From an uncultured Prevotella sp. (GTDB taxonomy: Bacteria; Bacteroidota; Bacteroidia; Bacteroidales; Bacteroidaceae), in assembly GCA_900546575.1 (NCBI GenBank), contig URDM01000004.1, forward strand, positions 5,925 to 69,924: a DNA stretch of 64,000 bases. Reading direction: 5' to 3'. The first letter of the stretch is position 1, and every line of letters begins with the position of its first letter. The notes below the pieces were generated by a model, which searched no databases, was not told where the DNA came from, and saw only the letters and a list, made by a program, of their open reading frames with translations. Made by a program: the position numbers and the translations under genes. Below are positions 25,080-33,676 of this stretch, piece after piece.

Positions 25080-26021
25080 TTATAGCGGATACTCGTCGAA
25101 TGCGTACAGCACTGTCGACAGATAGTGTTCGCCCGTGTCGGGCAGTAGTGTCACGATGCGCTTGCCGCGGTTTTCGGGGCGCAGAGCCAGTTGTGTGGCG
25201 CCGAATACTGCCGCGCCCGAACTGATGCCTACGAGCAATCCCTCCTCAGCGGCGAGCTGTCGGCCGGTGCGTATGGCGTCGTCATTGCTCACGGTGAGCA
25301 CCTCGTCCACTATGTCGGCATTGTATGTCTTGGGCACAAAACCTGCGCCGATGCCCTGGATCTTGTGCGGACCGCTGTTGCCGCCGCTCAGTACGGGCGA
25401 CGATGCCGGCTCTACAGCCACTATTTTGACATTGGGATTATGCTCCTTCAGTCGGCGTCCGATGCCCGACAGGGTTCCGCCGGTGCCCACACCAGCCACG
25501 AATATGTCCACATTGCCTTCAGTCTGCTCCCATATCTCCACGCCCGTAGTGTTGTAGTGAGCCTGCGGGTTGGCTGGGTTCTCGAACTGTTGCAGGATGA
25601 TGCTGCCCGGAGTAGCGTCGTGCAGTTCTTCGGCAGCCTGTATGGCGCCCGCCATTCCTTGCTTGCCCGGCGTGAGTTTTACGGTAGCGCCGTAAGCTTT
25701 CACAAGGTTACGGCGCTCCACGCTCATAGTTTCGGGCATTGTCAGAATGAGCTTATATCCCTTCACGGCCGACACCAGTGCCAGTCCTACACCCGTATTT
25801 CCGCTTGTAGGTTCTATGATTGTGGCTCCGGGCTTGAGCAGTCCTTTCCGTTCGGCGTCCTCAATCATGGACAGTGCTACGCGGTCCTTGACGCTTCCGC
25901 CCGGATTGAAATATTCCACTTTGGCTAATATTGCCGTTTCAATGCCGCGTTTGGCCGAGTATGTGCCAAGTTCGAGCAGTGGTGTCTTGCCGATAAGGTC
26001 GGTCAGCTTTTTTGCAATCAT
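25080..26021 (-). CDS. cysK: Cysteine synthase A (O-acetylserine sulfhydrylase)
   Basis: A 313-residue fold-type II PLP enzyme. The PLP lysine is Lys45 in [10 protein letters not shown]; the substrate loop [12 protein letters not shown] and the phosphate-binding [12 protein letters not shown] follow. It makes cysteine from O-acetylserine and sulfide. All active residues are intact. metY lies 61 bases upstream on the same strand, so the two form a sulfur-assimilation operon. Confidence 0.96.
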   Translation of the reverse strand: MIAKKLTDLIGKTPLLELGTYSAKRGIETAILAKVEYFNPGGSVKDRVALSMIEDAERKGLLKPGATIIEPTSGNTGVGLALVSAVKGYKLILTMPETMSVERRNLVKAYGATVKLTPGKQGMAGAIQAAEELHDATPGSIILQQFENPANPQAHYNTTGVEIWEQTEGNVDIFVAGVGTGGTLSGIGRRLKEHNPNVKIVAVEPASSPVLSGGNSGPHKIQGIGAGFVPKTYNADIVDEVLTVSNDDAIRTGRQLAAEEGLLVGISSGAAVFGATQLALRPENRGKRIVTLLPDTGEHYLSTVLYAFDEYPL

Positions 26022-26082
26022 AGTTCTTCTCTGTTTTAATTTTTTGTTGTCGTTAGCTTTTTATGTCGCATCAGACGCCTGC

Positions 26083-27372
26083 TTAAATCGCGTCGAACGC
26101 CTGCTGCAGGTCGTCGATGATGTCGTCGATGTGCTCGGTGCCTATGCTCAGACGTATGGTCGAGGGTGTGATGTGCTGCTGTGCCAGCTCCTCGGGCGAC
26201 ATCTGCGAGTGGGTTGTTGTAGCCGGGTGTATGGCGAGGCTCTTTACGTCGGCCACATTGGCAAGAAGTGAGAATATCTTGAGGTGGTCAATGAACTTCC
26301 ATGCGGCTTCCTGACCGCCCTTTATCTCAAATGTGAATATCGAACCGCCACCGTTGGGGAAGTACTTCTCGTACAGCTCGTGGTCGGGATGAGTAGGCAG
26401 CGACGGATGGTTCACCTTCTCCACCTTCGGGTTGGATGCCAGATACTTCACCACCTTGAGCGCATTCTCCACGTGACGCTCTACGCGCAACGACAGAGTT
26501 TCGAGTCCCTGCAGCAGTATCCATGCGTTGAACGGCGATATGGTAGCGCCCGTGTCGCGCAGAATCACGGCACGAATGCGTGTCACGAAGGCTGCCTTGC
26601 CGGCTACATCGGCAAATATGGCACCGTGATAGCTTGGGTCTGGCTTGGCAAGTGTGGGATATTTGTCGGCATTGGCTTTCCAGTCGAAAGTGCCGCCGTC
26701 TACGATAACGCCTCCCAGACTCGAACCGTGTCCGCCTATAAACTTAGTGGCTGAGTGCACTACGACGTCGGCTCCATGCTCGATCGGACGTATAATATAA
26801 GGTGTGCCGAATGTGTTGTCGACGATGAAGGGTATGTTGTGGCGGTGGGCTACGGCTGCCACTGCCTCAAGGTTTGTAACGTCTGAGTTCGGATTGCCGA
26901 ATGTCTCGGCGTAGACCACCTTGGTGTTGGGCTGTATTGCAGCCTCCAGAGCCTCAAGGTCGTTGACGTTGACGATGGTGTTGCTGATGCCTTGTGTAGT
27001 CAGCGTGTGTGTGATGAGATTGAACGAACCTCCGTACAGATTGTCGGCGGCTACGATATGGTCGCCCACTTGCAGAATGTTCTGCAGCGCATAGGTCACG
27101 GCTGCGGCTCCGGAAGCCACTGCCAGTCCGGCAACACCGCCCTCAAGGGCAGCCACGCGATCCTCGAATACGCCCTGTGTAGAGTTGGTCAGTCGGCCGT
27201 AGATGTTGCCTGCGTCGCGCAGTCCGAATCGGTCGGCAGCGTGCTGCGAGTTGCGGAACACGTACGATGTGGTCTGGTAGATAGGCACGGCACGTGCGTC
27301 GGTTGCCGGATCCGGATTTTCCTGTCCTACATGCAATTGGAGTGTTTCGAAGTGGAGTTTCTTGTTGCTCAT
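26083..27372 (-). CDS. metY: O-acetylhomoserine sulfhydrylase (homocysteine synthase)
   Basis: A 429-residue Cys/Met-metabolism PLP enzyme. It begins with [20 protein letters not shown], and the PLP lysine is in [14 protein letters not shown]. The length and the insert before the C-terminal part match O-acetylhomoserine aminocarboxypropyltransferases rather than cystathionine gamma-synthase. It makes homocysteine from O-acetylhomoserine and sulfide. It is the first gene of the metY-cysK pair; no SAM riboswitch was recognised upstream. Confidence 0.94.
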   Translation of the reverse strand: MSNKKLHFETLQLHVGQENPDPATDARAVPIYQTTSYVFRNSQHAADRFGLRDAGNIYGRLTNSTQGVFEDRVAALEGGVAGLAVASGAAAVTYALQNILQVGDHIVAADNLYGGSFNLITHTLTTQGISNTIVNVNDLEALEAAIQPNTKVVYAETFGNPNSDVTNLEAVAAVAHRHNIPFIVDNTFGTPYIIRPIEHGADVVVHSATKFIGGHGSSLGGVIVDGGTFDWKANADKYPTLAKPDPSYHGAIFADVAGKAAFVTRIRAVILRDTGATISPFNAWILLQGLETLSLRVERHVENALKVVKYLASNPKVEKVNHPSLPTHPDHELYEKYFPNGGGSIFTFEIKGGQEAAWKFIDHLKIFSLLANVADVKSLAIHPATTTHSQMSPEELAQQHITPSTIRLSIGTEHIDDIIDDLQQAFDAI

Positions 27373-27576
27373 AGTGTTTGCCCTTTCTTTTAAATGTGTG
27401 TTTTTACTTTATGAAGATTATGAAGCGAGTCTTTTGCAGACTTCTTGTTTTTCATGGTTGCAAAGTTAGGGCAAATTCGTATGCCATACAATCGCACAAA
27501 TTGGTTATATGGCATACCACAAATGTGGTATATTGACCGAAAATGTATGAATATGAGCTTTTTAGGCATAAAAAAA

Positions 27577-27632
27577 CAACAAAAACAGCATTTCCGACAC
27601 GTTTTCTGTGTCATGAAATGCTGTTTTTGTTG
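27577..27632 (-). terminator. Hairpin terminator after the AraC regulator
   Basis: CAACAAAAACAGCATTTC pairs with GAAATGCTGTTTTTGTTG. An inner GACAC/GTGTC stem and an A-run on the plus strand (T-run for the minus-strand message) complete it. Confidence 0.85.
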
Positions 27633-27668
27633 CTATGTGTTATGTTTGCTGCTGTATGCTGTCAGCAG

Positions 27669-28538
27669 TTACTTTATTCGCTGTTCGGGCACCATCTGTC
27701 GTGTCGTGAGCACCTGGCGCTTTGATATTACGCCGTCGGCATACTCCTTGGGCGACATTCCACGGTTGTTCTTGAAGCAGCGGTTGAAGTACGGCACGTC
27801 GTTGAATCCTACCATGTAGCACACCTCTGTCACGTTGAATGTGCCCTGACGCAGCAGGCTGCAAGCACGGTCTACACGCAGCTTGTTGAGGTATGTTATG
27901 TAGGTCTGGCCCGTTGCCTTCTTGAAGAAGGTGCAGAATGACGAGCGGTTCATGCCCACGTGTTCGGCTATCATGTCGATAGTGATGGTGCGCGCGAAGT
28001 TCTTCTGCGAGAAGTCCTTTATCTTGTTGATGCGCTCCGAAGTGCGGTCTGCCTCGGGAGTGCGTCCCACTACTACTGCATTGCTCTCACGTTTTGATAT
28101 TATAAGGAGCAGGCGGAACATGTAGGGCAGCAGCTCTGAGCGCTCCTCGTGTGCCATCTTGCGCAGCATGTCGGCTATCAAGGCAGTGGTGTTGGGGTCG
28201 AACGAGAGTACCGACGATATCGATTTGAGCTGGTCGAGACGCTCGGTGAGTTCGGGAAACGCACTTGTGCAGCGGTCGATAAACTCAGTTCGGAATGTGA
28301 TGGTGTAGTGTCCGATGAGTCCTTCGGCGTCGGTGTGGTCGTAGTCGAACTTCCAGCAGTGTGGTATATGTGGCGGAATGAAAGCCAGATCGCCATCGGC
28401 GAAATCTGTAACGGTATCGCCCATTATGCGTTTGCCTTTGCCGCAAGTTACATACGTCAGTTCCCATGTGTCCTGCTTGTGCAGTGGAAGCTGTTCGGCA
28501 GGCTTCATTCTTTTGTAATCGAAGTTATACAAGTCCAT
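27669..28538 (-). CDS. AraC family transcriptional regulator
   Basis: A 289-residue regulator. Residues ~1-130 form a cupin-like sensor (DTWELTYVTCGKGKRIMGD, PPHIPHCW). Residues ~190-289 carry two helix-turn-helix units with IAEHVGMNRSSFCTFFKKAT and VCYMVGFNDVPYFNRCFKN, then RGMSPKEY. This sensor type usually binds a sugar or small metabolite. Targets are unknown; the EamA exporter gene lies upstream on the same strand about 290 bases away and is a candidate. Confidence 0.92.
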   Translation of the reverse strand: MDLYNFDYKRMKPAEQLPLHKQDTWELTYVTCGKGKRIMGDTVTDFADGDLAFIPPHIPHCWKFDYDHTDAEGLIGHYTITFRTEFIDRCTSAFPELTERLDQLKSISSVLSFDPNTTALIADMLRKMAHEERSELLPYMFRLLLIISKRESNAVVVGRTPEADRTSERINKIKDFSQKNFARTITIDMIAEHVGMNRSSFCTFFKKATGQTYITYLNKLRVDRACSLLRQGTFNVTEVCYMVGFNDVPYFNRCFKNNRGMSPKEYADGVISKRQVLTTRQMVPEQRIK

Positions 28539-28829
28539 ATTTTGTTATGATATAATTATCAGGTTTTATTATCCGGGCTGTGCCGGGATATTGCCTATTT
28601 CTTGATTTAGGGATGTTGTTTAATAGTGCAAATTTACGATTATAAATTGTGATTTGCCCGATTTTAACATTTAATATACGTCCATTTCAACATATTTTAT
28701 GCATGATATGTGCTGCTTGTAACGTTTTGTAAGCTATATATTGCAATTTGCATGCTATTATCGCATTTTTCCTTCTCACTCGGACGAATCATTTTGCTGT
28801 GTCGTCCGATAGCGAATAACACCCTATTG
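28539..28829. other. Gap with no gene between AraC regulator and EamA exporter
   Basis: AT-rich DNA with no reading frame of note, no repeat family member and no clear terminator. It should hold the promoter of the AraC gene (CAAATTTA, that is TAAATTTG on the minus strand, is at about 28629-28636). Confidence 0.45.
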
Positions 28830-29765
28830 TTATTCTGCAGCCTTTTCGGTGTTGATGTCGTGGCGCGATTTCGACTTTATCACGAGCCAGACACCGCCGA
28901 AAACCAGTGACACGGCAAGCGCCTGCTTCCATGTGAACACGCACATTCCGGCTGCCAGACTCACCGACACAGCCACAACGGGTTGCATATAGTTGTATAT
29001 ACTCACTACTGTCGGGCGCAAAGTCTTCTGCGCTGTCTGCATGAGCAGATAGGCTATGTATGTGCCGAAGAACACTACGAATGCCGTGCCTGCCCACGCT
29101 CCGGGCGTTACGATGCTCCAGTCGGTGCGCACAGCGTGCGGTATCATGAACGGCGAGAGCAATAACGTTGCCCATGTGAACATCCATTTGCTCACGGTGA
29201 TGGGCGAATAGCGGCGCAGAACATTCCGGTAGAGCGCCAGGTAGAGTGCAAACGACAGTTGGGCGAATATGCACAGCAGGTCGCCGCGGATGTCGCCGAT
29301 GCGCGAATCGTGTGCCGCTGCGCTCGACATGATGAGTATCAGAGCACCCGAACAGCCTATGCCCACGCCAAGGGCTTTCTTTCCGGTGATGGGTTCCTTG
29401 AGTATCAGCGCCGAGAGTATCATGGCGAAGATGGGAAGCGACGTCGTCACGATGCTGGCATTTGAAGGAGTGGTGATGCTAAGTCCAATGGTGAAGCAGC
29501 ACTGGTTGCCCACCAGTCCCAGCAATCCGGCTCCGCTCATCGCCAAAATGTCACGCCAGGGCATGTGTTCGTGCTTGCACAGCAGCGAAGTGAGCCAGAA
29601 CAGCAATGCACCTCCAGCCGCACGCATGAATACAAGGTTGATATTGTCCATGCCGTGTTGCATCGCGTCCTTGCCGATGGGCGACATCAGTCCCCACATT
29701 ACGCAAGCCGTGAGTATGCATAAGTGTGCTATCAGAGGTTGTCTGTTATCTGTTTTGAATGTCAT
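28830..29765 (-). CDS. EamA/DMT family transporter
   Basis: A 311-residue membrane protein of about ten helices in two EamA repeats. Typical stretches are LTACVMWGLMSPIGKDAM near the start, SNASIVTTSLPIFAMILSAL in the first half, and SIYNYMQPVVAVSVSLAAGM in the second. DMT proteins export amino acids, metabolites or drugs; the substrate cannot be told from sequence. A TACCTTTG box for the minus strand lies at 29806-29813. Confidence 0.9.
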   Translation of the reverse strand: MTFKTDNRQPLIAHLCILTACVMWGLMSPIGKDAMQHGMDNINLVFMRAAGGALLFWLTSLLCKHEHMPWRDILAMSGAGLLGLVGNQCCFTIGLSITTPSNASIVTTSLPIFAMILSALILKEPITGKKALGVGIGCSGALILIMSSAAAHDSRIGDIRGDLLCIFAQLSFALYLALYRNVLRRYSPITVSKWMFTWATLLLSPFMIPHAVRTDWSIVTPGAWAGTAFVVFFGTYIAYLLMQTAQKTLRPTVVSIYNYMQPVVAVSVSLAAGMCVFTWKQALAVSLVFGGVWLVIKSKSRHDINTEKAAE

Positions 29766-29805
29766 TTTTTGCCTTTTCTGTTATCCCTTTTACCAAATAC
29801 GGGTA

Positions 29806-29865
29806 CAAAGGTATAAAAATATCGTTTTATCCGAATACATTGTATCAATTTATTTCATATATTTG
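29806..29865. promoter_or_regulatory. Divergent -7 boxes for EamA (minus) and the ATPase (plus)
   Basis: Minus strand: TACCTTTG at 29813-29806, about 40 bases before the EamA start. Plus strand: TATATTTG at 29858-29865, 34 bases before the ATPase start. Neither has a TTG at ideal -33 spacing. Confidence 0.5.
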
Positions 29866-29898
29866 TAAAACGAATATGCACCTTAAATATATATATAA

Positions 29899-30720
29899 AT
29901 GAAATACGCCGAATACATTAAACAGATAGAGATAGACTCATTGTGGAGCGGTAAGCGCCACGTAGTGTGGAATCTCGACCGCCAGGTGAACATTCTGAGC
30001 GGTATAAACGGTGTGGGAAAGAGCACCATATTAAATAAGGTGGTGAAGGGATTGGCTGCCGGTGGCGAGTTTCCGAGCCACATGCTCAAGGGCGTAAGGC
30101 TCAAGGTGCAGCCCGAAGATGCCAAGTGGATACGCTACGACGTTATCCGTTCGTTCGACCGTCCGCTTTGGAATCTCGACGCAGTAAACAAACTCAACAC
30201 ATCGTTGAGCGACCTTGCCACCGAACTCGACATGCAGTTGTTCTTCCTTCAGCGCAAGTATCTCGACTATCAGGTCAACATAGGCAACCGCATCATCGCG
30301 TGTCTGCAAGACGGACGTCCTGATGCTGCACTCGAGGCGCAGCGCATCTCCGCCCCGAAGAAGACGTTTCAGGACCTTATAGACGACCTCTTCTCGGAGA
30401 CTGGCAAGACCATTATACGCACCGAAAACGAAATACGGTTCTCGCAAATTGGCGAGGTTTTGAACCCGTATCAGCTCTCGAGCGGCGAGAAGCAGATGCT
30501 TGTCATACTGCTTACGGTGCTCGTTGAGGACCAGTTGCCCTACGTTCTGTTTATGGACGAGCCCGAAGTGAGCCTCCATGTCGACTGGCAGCAGCGCCTC
30601 ATCGACCTTATCCTCACGCTCAATCCTAACGTTCAGATCATCCTTACCACCCATTCGCCAGCCGTGATAATGAACGGATGGGCTGACAGGGTTACCGAGG
30701 TGAGCGACATTACGGATTAA
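29899..30720 (+). CDS. AAA family ATPase, partner of the DUF4435 protein (PARIS AriA-like)
   Basis: A 273-residue ATPase. Walker A is GINGVGKST (35-43), the ABC signature is LSSGEKQ (193-199), Walker B is VLFMDEPEVSL (Asp220-Glu221), and the switch His252 is in ILTTHSP. All ATPase motifs are intact. An ATPase followed by a DUF4435 gene is the layout of PARIS (AriA-AriB) anti-phage systems and of OLD-like pairs. This ATPase looks short for AriA. Unlike abiE, codon use is like the chromosomal neighbours, so it may be a long-resident Bacteroidales gene pair instead. Confidence 0.82.
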   Translation: MKYAEYIKQIEIDSLWSGKRHVVWNLDRQVNILSGINGVGKSTILNKVVKGLAAGGEFPSHMLKGVRLKVQPEDAKWIRYDVIRSFDRPLWNLDAVNKLNTSLSDLATELDMQLFFLQRKYLDYQVNIGNRIIACLQDGRPDAALEAQRISAPKKTFQDLIDDLFSETGKTIIRTENEIRFSQIGEVLNPYQLSSGEKQMLVILLTVLVEDQLPYVLFMDEPEVSLHVDWQQRLIDLILTLNPNVQIILTTHSPAVIMNGWADRVTEVSDITD

Positions 30721-30727
30721 CCGCCGC

Positions 30728-30945
30728 AAGGGCGGAATGTTGAATGTTGAGTGTTGAATGTTGAATTGTTCGCGGATACGCCTGCGATTATGAATTGATG
30801 ATTTATGAATTGTCAATTCAAAATTGAATAATTCAAAATCGGCTTTGCCGATAATTCAAAACTCAAAACTCCAAATTCAACACTCGCAATCGCAGGCGGC
30901 AGCCGAGAATAATTCAAAACTCAAAACTCAAAATTCAAAACTCGA
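30728..30945. repeat. AT-rich iterated repeat with GC hairpins (family T)
   Basis: GAATGTTGAGTGTTGAATG and AATTCAAAACTCAAAAC units surround hairpins CGGCTTTGCCG and TCGCAGGCGGCAGCCGAGA. It separates the ATPase from the DUF4435 gene by 228 bases. Confidence 0.75.
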
Positions 30946-30948
30946 TTT

Positions 30949-31968
30949 ATGGCAAAACGATTGCGCGACAGTATAACGTCGCAATATGTAGAGGCGGCAA
31001 ACCGCCTTAGCTCGCGTCAGGCGCGCCGTCGCATCGTGGCTTACGTCGAAAGCTACGACGACATATTCTTCTGGCGGTCGGTGCTTTCGCGTTTCGAGAA
31101 CTCCGAACGCTACTTCGAGGTGATGCTGCCGTCGCGTCTCGACCATCTGGAACGAGGCAAGAAGGCTGCCATTATGAGTCTTATTGCAGCTGGAGGGGTA
31201 GGGCGTGACATGATAGCGTGCGTCGATGCCGACTACGACTACCTCGAACAGGGCGCAAGCGGGTCGTCGAAGACTATCCTCAACAATCCTTACATATTCC
31301 ATTCTTACGCCTACGCCATCGAGAACATGCAGTGTTATGCTCCGTCGTTGCACGCCGTGTGTGTGGCAGTGGCGCTCAACGACCGCCAGACGTTCGACTT
31401 TGAGGCTTTCTTGCGCGACTTCTCCACCGCCATATTCCCGCTTTTTGTGTGGAATATATGGTCGTATCGCACCGGTGCAACGCCCCGTTTTGCCATAAGC
31501 GACTTCATTCACATCATCGAAATGGGCAATATCTCGCCCGAAAACAGCCAGCAGGCACTTGCCAATCTGCGCCGTCGTGTGGGCCATAAGGTTCAGATGC
31601 TGCAACGCCAGCACCCCGGTGCGCGCGAAAGCTATGCCGCTGTGAAGGACGATCTGCGCCGTCTTGGCGTGCGTCCCGACATGACCTACATGTACATTCA
31701 GGGCCATCATCTGTTTGATAAGGTAGTAGTGCCGCTCGTAAGGAAGGTGTGCAATCAGCTGATACGCGAACGTGAGCGCGAGATTTCAGCCCAAAGTGTG
31801 CACGCAACACAGCAGCGCAACGAGCTGTCGTGCTACTCGTCGAGTGTCGGTGAGGCTGAATTCGTGTTGCGACGCAACGTAGGCTATGTGTCGTCGCCGC
31901 AATATCAGAGCATAGTGGAAGACCTTCAGCGGTATCTGGAGGAAAAAGAAACTTCAGTTGAGAGTTGA
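30949..31968 (+). CDS. DUF4435 protein with TOPRIM-like active site (PARIS AriB-like)
   Basis: A 339-residue protein. The TOPRIM pattern is visible: Glu34 in YVESYDDIFFW, the acidic pair Asp93 and Asp95 in CVDADYDYL, and YAIENMQCY (Glu125-Asn126). DUF4435 proteins are OLD-like TOPRIM nucleases; in PARIS, AriB is the effector released by the ATPase AriA when phage anti-restriction proteins are sensed, and it cleaves host tRNA. The metal residues are all present here. The C-terminal half has a helical region QVRRLGVRPDMTYMY-like and no recognised domain. It follows the ATPase on the same strand. Defence is inferred from family and order only. Confidence 0.8.
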   Translation: MAKRLRDSITSQYVEAANRLSSRQARRRIVAYVESYDDIFFWRSVLSRFENSERYFEVMLPSRLDHLERGKKAAIMSLIAAGGVGRDMIACVDADYDYLEQGASGSSKTILNNPYIFHSYAYAIENMQCYAPSLHAVCVAVALNDRQTFDFEAFLRDFSTAIFPLFVWNIWSYRTGATPRFAISDFIHIIEMGNISPENSQQALANLRRRVGHKVQMLQRQHPGARESYAAVKDDLRRLGVRPDMTYMYIQGHHLFDKVVVPLVRKVCNQLIREREREISAQSVHATQQRNELSCYSSSVGEAEFVLRRNVGYVSSPQYQSIVEDLQRYLEEKETSVES

Positions 31969-31971
31969 AAT

Positions 31972-32014
31972 AAAAAAAGGATTTTGCACGCATTTGCGTG
32001 TCAAAATCCTTTTT
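31972..32014. terminator. Bidirectional terminator between DUF4435 gene and rplS
   Basis: AAAAAGGATTTTGCACGC pairs with GCGTGTCAAAATCCTTTTT, with A-run and T-run on either side. It serves both convergent genes. Confidence 0.92.
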
Positions 32015-32044
32015 ATCTCTTTTCGAGTTAGGTGTCCGTACGGA

Positions 32045-32407
32045 TTAAGCGTTGGTTGTGTTAACGCGACGCTCAGCGATGCGAGCCTTCTTACCAGTAA
32101 GGTTACGGAGGTAGTAGAGCTTAGCGCGACGTACCTTACCATGCTTGTTAACCTCGATGCTCTCAATGTTGGGTGACTCGATCGGGAAGATACGCTCTAC
32201 ACCAACAGTACCTGACATCTTGCGAACGGTGAAGCGCTTCTTGTCACCGTGGCCAGAAATCTTGATAACTACACCACGATAGAGCTGGATACGCTCCTTT
32301 GAACCCTCGATAATTTTGTAAGCGACTGTGATAGTGTCACCTGAACGGAACTCAGGGAACTTCTTGCCGGTTGCAAATGCTTCTTCAGCAACTTTAATTA
32401 AATCCAT
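32045..32407 (-). CDS. rplS: 50S ribosomal protein L19
   Basis: A 120-residue ribosomal protein starting [15 protein letters not shown], with [20 protein letters not shown] and [20 protein letters not shown]. The ATG at 32407 is chosen because the longer frame adds residues not found in L19, and a perfect promoter lies 93-123 bases upstream. L19 sits at the 30S-50S interface. It stands alone, unlinked from trmD and rpsP. Confidence 0.98.
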   Translation of the reverse strand: MDLIKVAEEAFATGKKFPEFRSGDTITVAYKIIEGSKERIQLYRGVVIKISGHGDKKRFTVRKMSGTVGVERIFPIESPNIESIEVNKHGKVRRAKLYYLRNLTGKKARIAERRVNTTNA

Positions 32408-32499
32408 TGTTAATTTGATAATTAAATTTGTTTTATCGTTCTCGCGCAACATAATGGGCAACTCTTCTTCCCGTCATCGGTTACGCCGAAAAGCGGGTG

Positions 32500-32530
32500 C
32501 AAAGTTACGACTTTTTTCGTTAACACACAA
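32500..32530 (-). promoter_or_regulatory. Promoter of rplS
   Basis: On the minus strand: TTG (32530-32528), 20 bases, TAACTTTG (32507-32500). Confidence 0.8.
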
Positions 32531-32619
32531 GCATTTACAAGAAAAGACAGCCCTAAAAACATATTTTTAGACTTTTAGCAGTCGTGTCATAAAACAATTT
32601 TGTATTTTTGCATATACAT

Positions 32620-33618
32620 ATGCAGTTCAAAAAAATCATAAACGACTCTCTTAAGGTGGCATTATCGCTGCTGCTTGGCGGATTGATACTCTATTGGATG
32701 TATCGAGGTTTTGACTTTCGCCAGGTGGAGCGTGTCTTGCTGCACGAAATGAACTGGACGTGGATGTTGCTTTCATTCCCGTTCGGCATCTTGGCGCAGG
32801 CTTTTCGCGGCTGGCGATGGCATCTTACGCTCGAACCCGTAGGCGAACATCCTCGCACATCCACCAGTGTCTACTCCATATTCTTATCCTATGCCGTCAG
32901 TCTGGTAGTGCCCCGTATAGGCGAGTTTGCCCGTTGCGGTGTGTTGCGCCGCTACGACGGCGTGTCGTTTCCCAAGGCTTTGGGCACGGTAGTGGTAGAA
33001 CGTGCCATCGATTCGGCGCTGGTCATGGGCATAGCCGTTGTCACTATGCTATGCCAATTCAGCGTGTTCAACACATTCTTCGACCGCACCGGCACCAACA
33101 TCGGTGTCCTTCTGGCGGGATTTTCCACTACGGGCTACATTGTGACAGCCGTTTGCGGACTGGCAGTATGCCTCCTTGCGTGGTACATTATGCGCAGGTT
33201 TGCCATATATAATAAGGTGAAAGCCACGGTGCAAGGCATCTGGCAGGGCATAATGTCGATACGCAATGTGAAGCGTCCCGTGCGCTTCGTCGTATTCACG
33301 CTTGCCATCTGGGCGTGTTATTTCCTGCATTATTACCTCACATTCTTCTGTTTCGACTCCACGGCAGGGCTTGGTATGTCGTGTGCAATGGTGACGTTCA
33401 TCGTCGGAAGCATTGCCGTCATAGTGCCGACACCTAACGGTGCCGGTCCGTGGCATTTTTCCGTAAAGACCATGCTGCTGCTGTATGGAGTGGGCGAGAC
33501 CGATGCTCTCAACTTCGTGCTCATCGTTCACAGCGTGCAGACGCTGCTTGTGGTGGCGATGGGCGTATGGGCTTGGGCGGCGCTTTCGTTCATGCGCAAG
33601 CGGAAAATACAGCAATAG
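32620..33618 (+). CDS. Flippase-like membrane protein (LPG synthase TM / UPF0104 family)
   Basis: A 332-residue integral membrane protein with about eight helices. Family marks are WRWHLTLEPVG, FLSYAVSLVVPRIGEFARCG, ALGTVVVERAIDSALV and VGSIAVIVPTPNGAGPWHF. Relatives include the transmembrane half of lysyl-phosphatidylglycerol synthase and YbhN; they are thought to move lipids or act in envelope biogenesis, but this member has no catalytic aminoacyl domain. ATG at 32620 is used; a TTG 12 bases earlier is inside the promoter-like TGTATTTTTG. Confidence 0.88.
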   Translation: MQFKKIINDSLKVALSLLLGGLILYWMYRGFDFRQVERVLLHEMNWTWMLLSFPFGILAQAFRGWRWHLTLEPVGEHPRTSTSVYSIFLSYAVSLVVPRIGEFARCGVLRRYDGVSFPKALGTVVVERAIDSALVMGIAVVTMLCQFSVFNTFFDRTGTNIGVLLAGFSTTGYIVTAVCGLAVCLLAWYIMRRFAIYNKVKATVQGIWQGIMSIRNVKRPVRFVVFTLAIWACYFLHYYLTFFCFDSTAGLGMSCAMVTFIVGSIAVIVPTPNGAGPWHFSVKTMLLLYGVGETDALNFVLIVHSVQTLLVVAMGVWAWAALSFMRKRKIQQ

Positions 33619-33676
33619 GAATAAAGTATAAACAATAAATACTACTATTTTTTAATCACTAATAAAAACAATTGTT

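Noticed and set aside
27373..27460. A SAM or other riboswitch ahead of metY
   Set aside because: The leader is short and AT-rich with no recognisable aptamer core.
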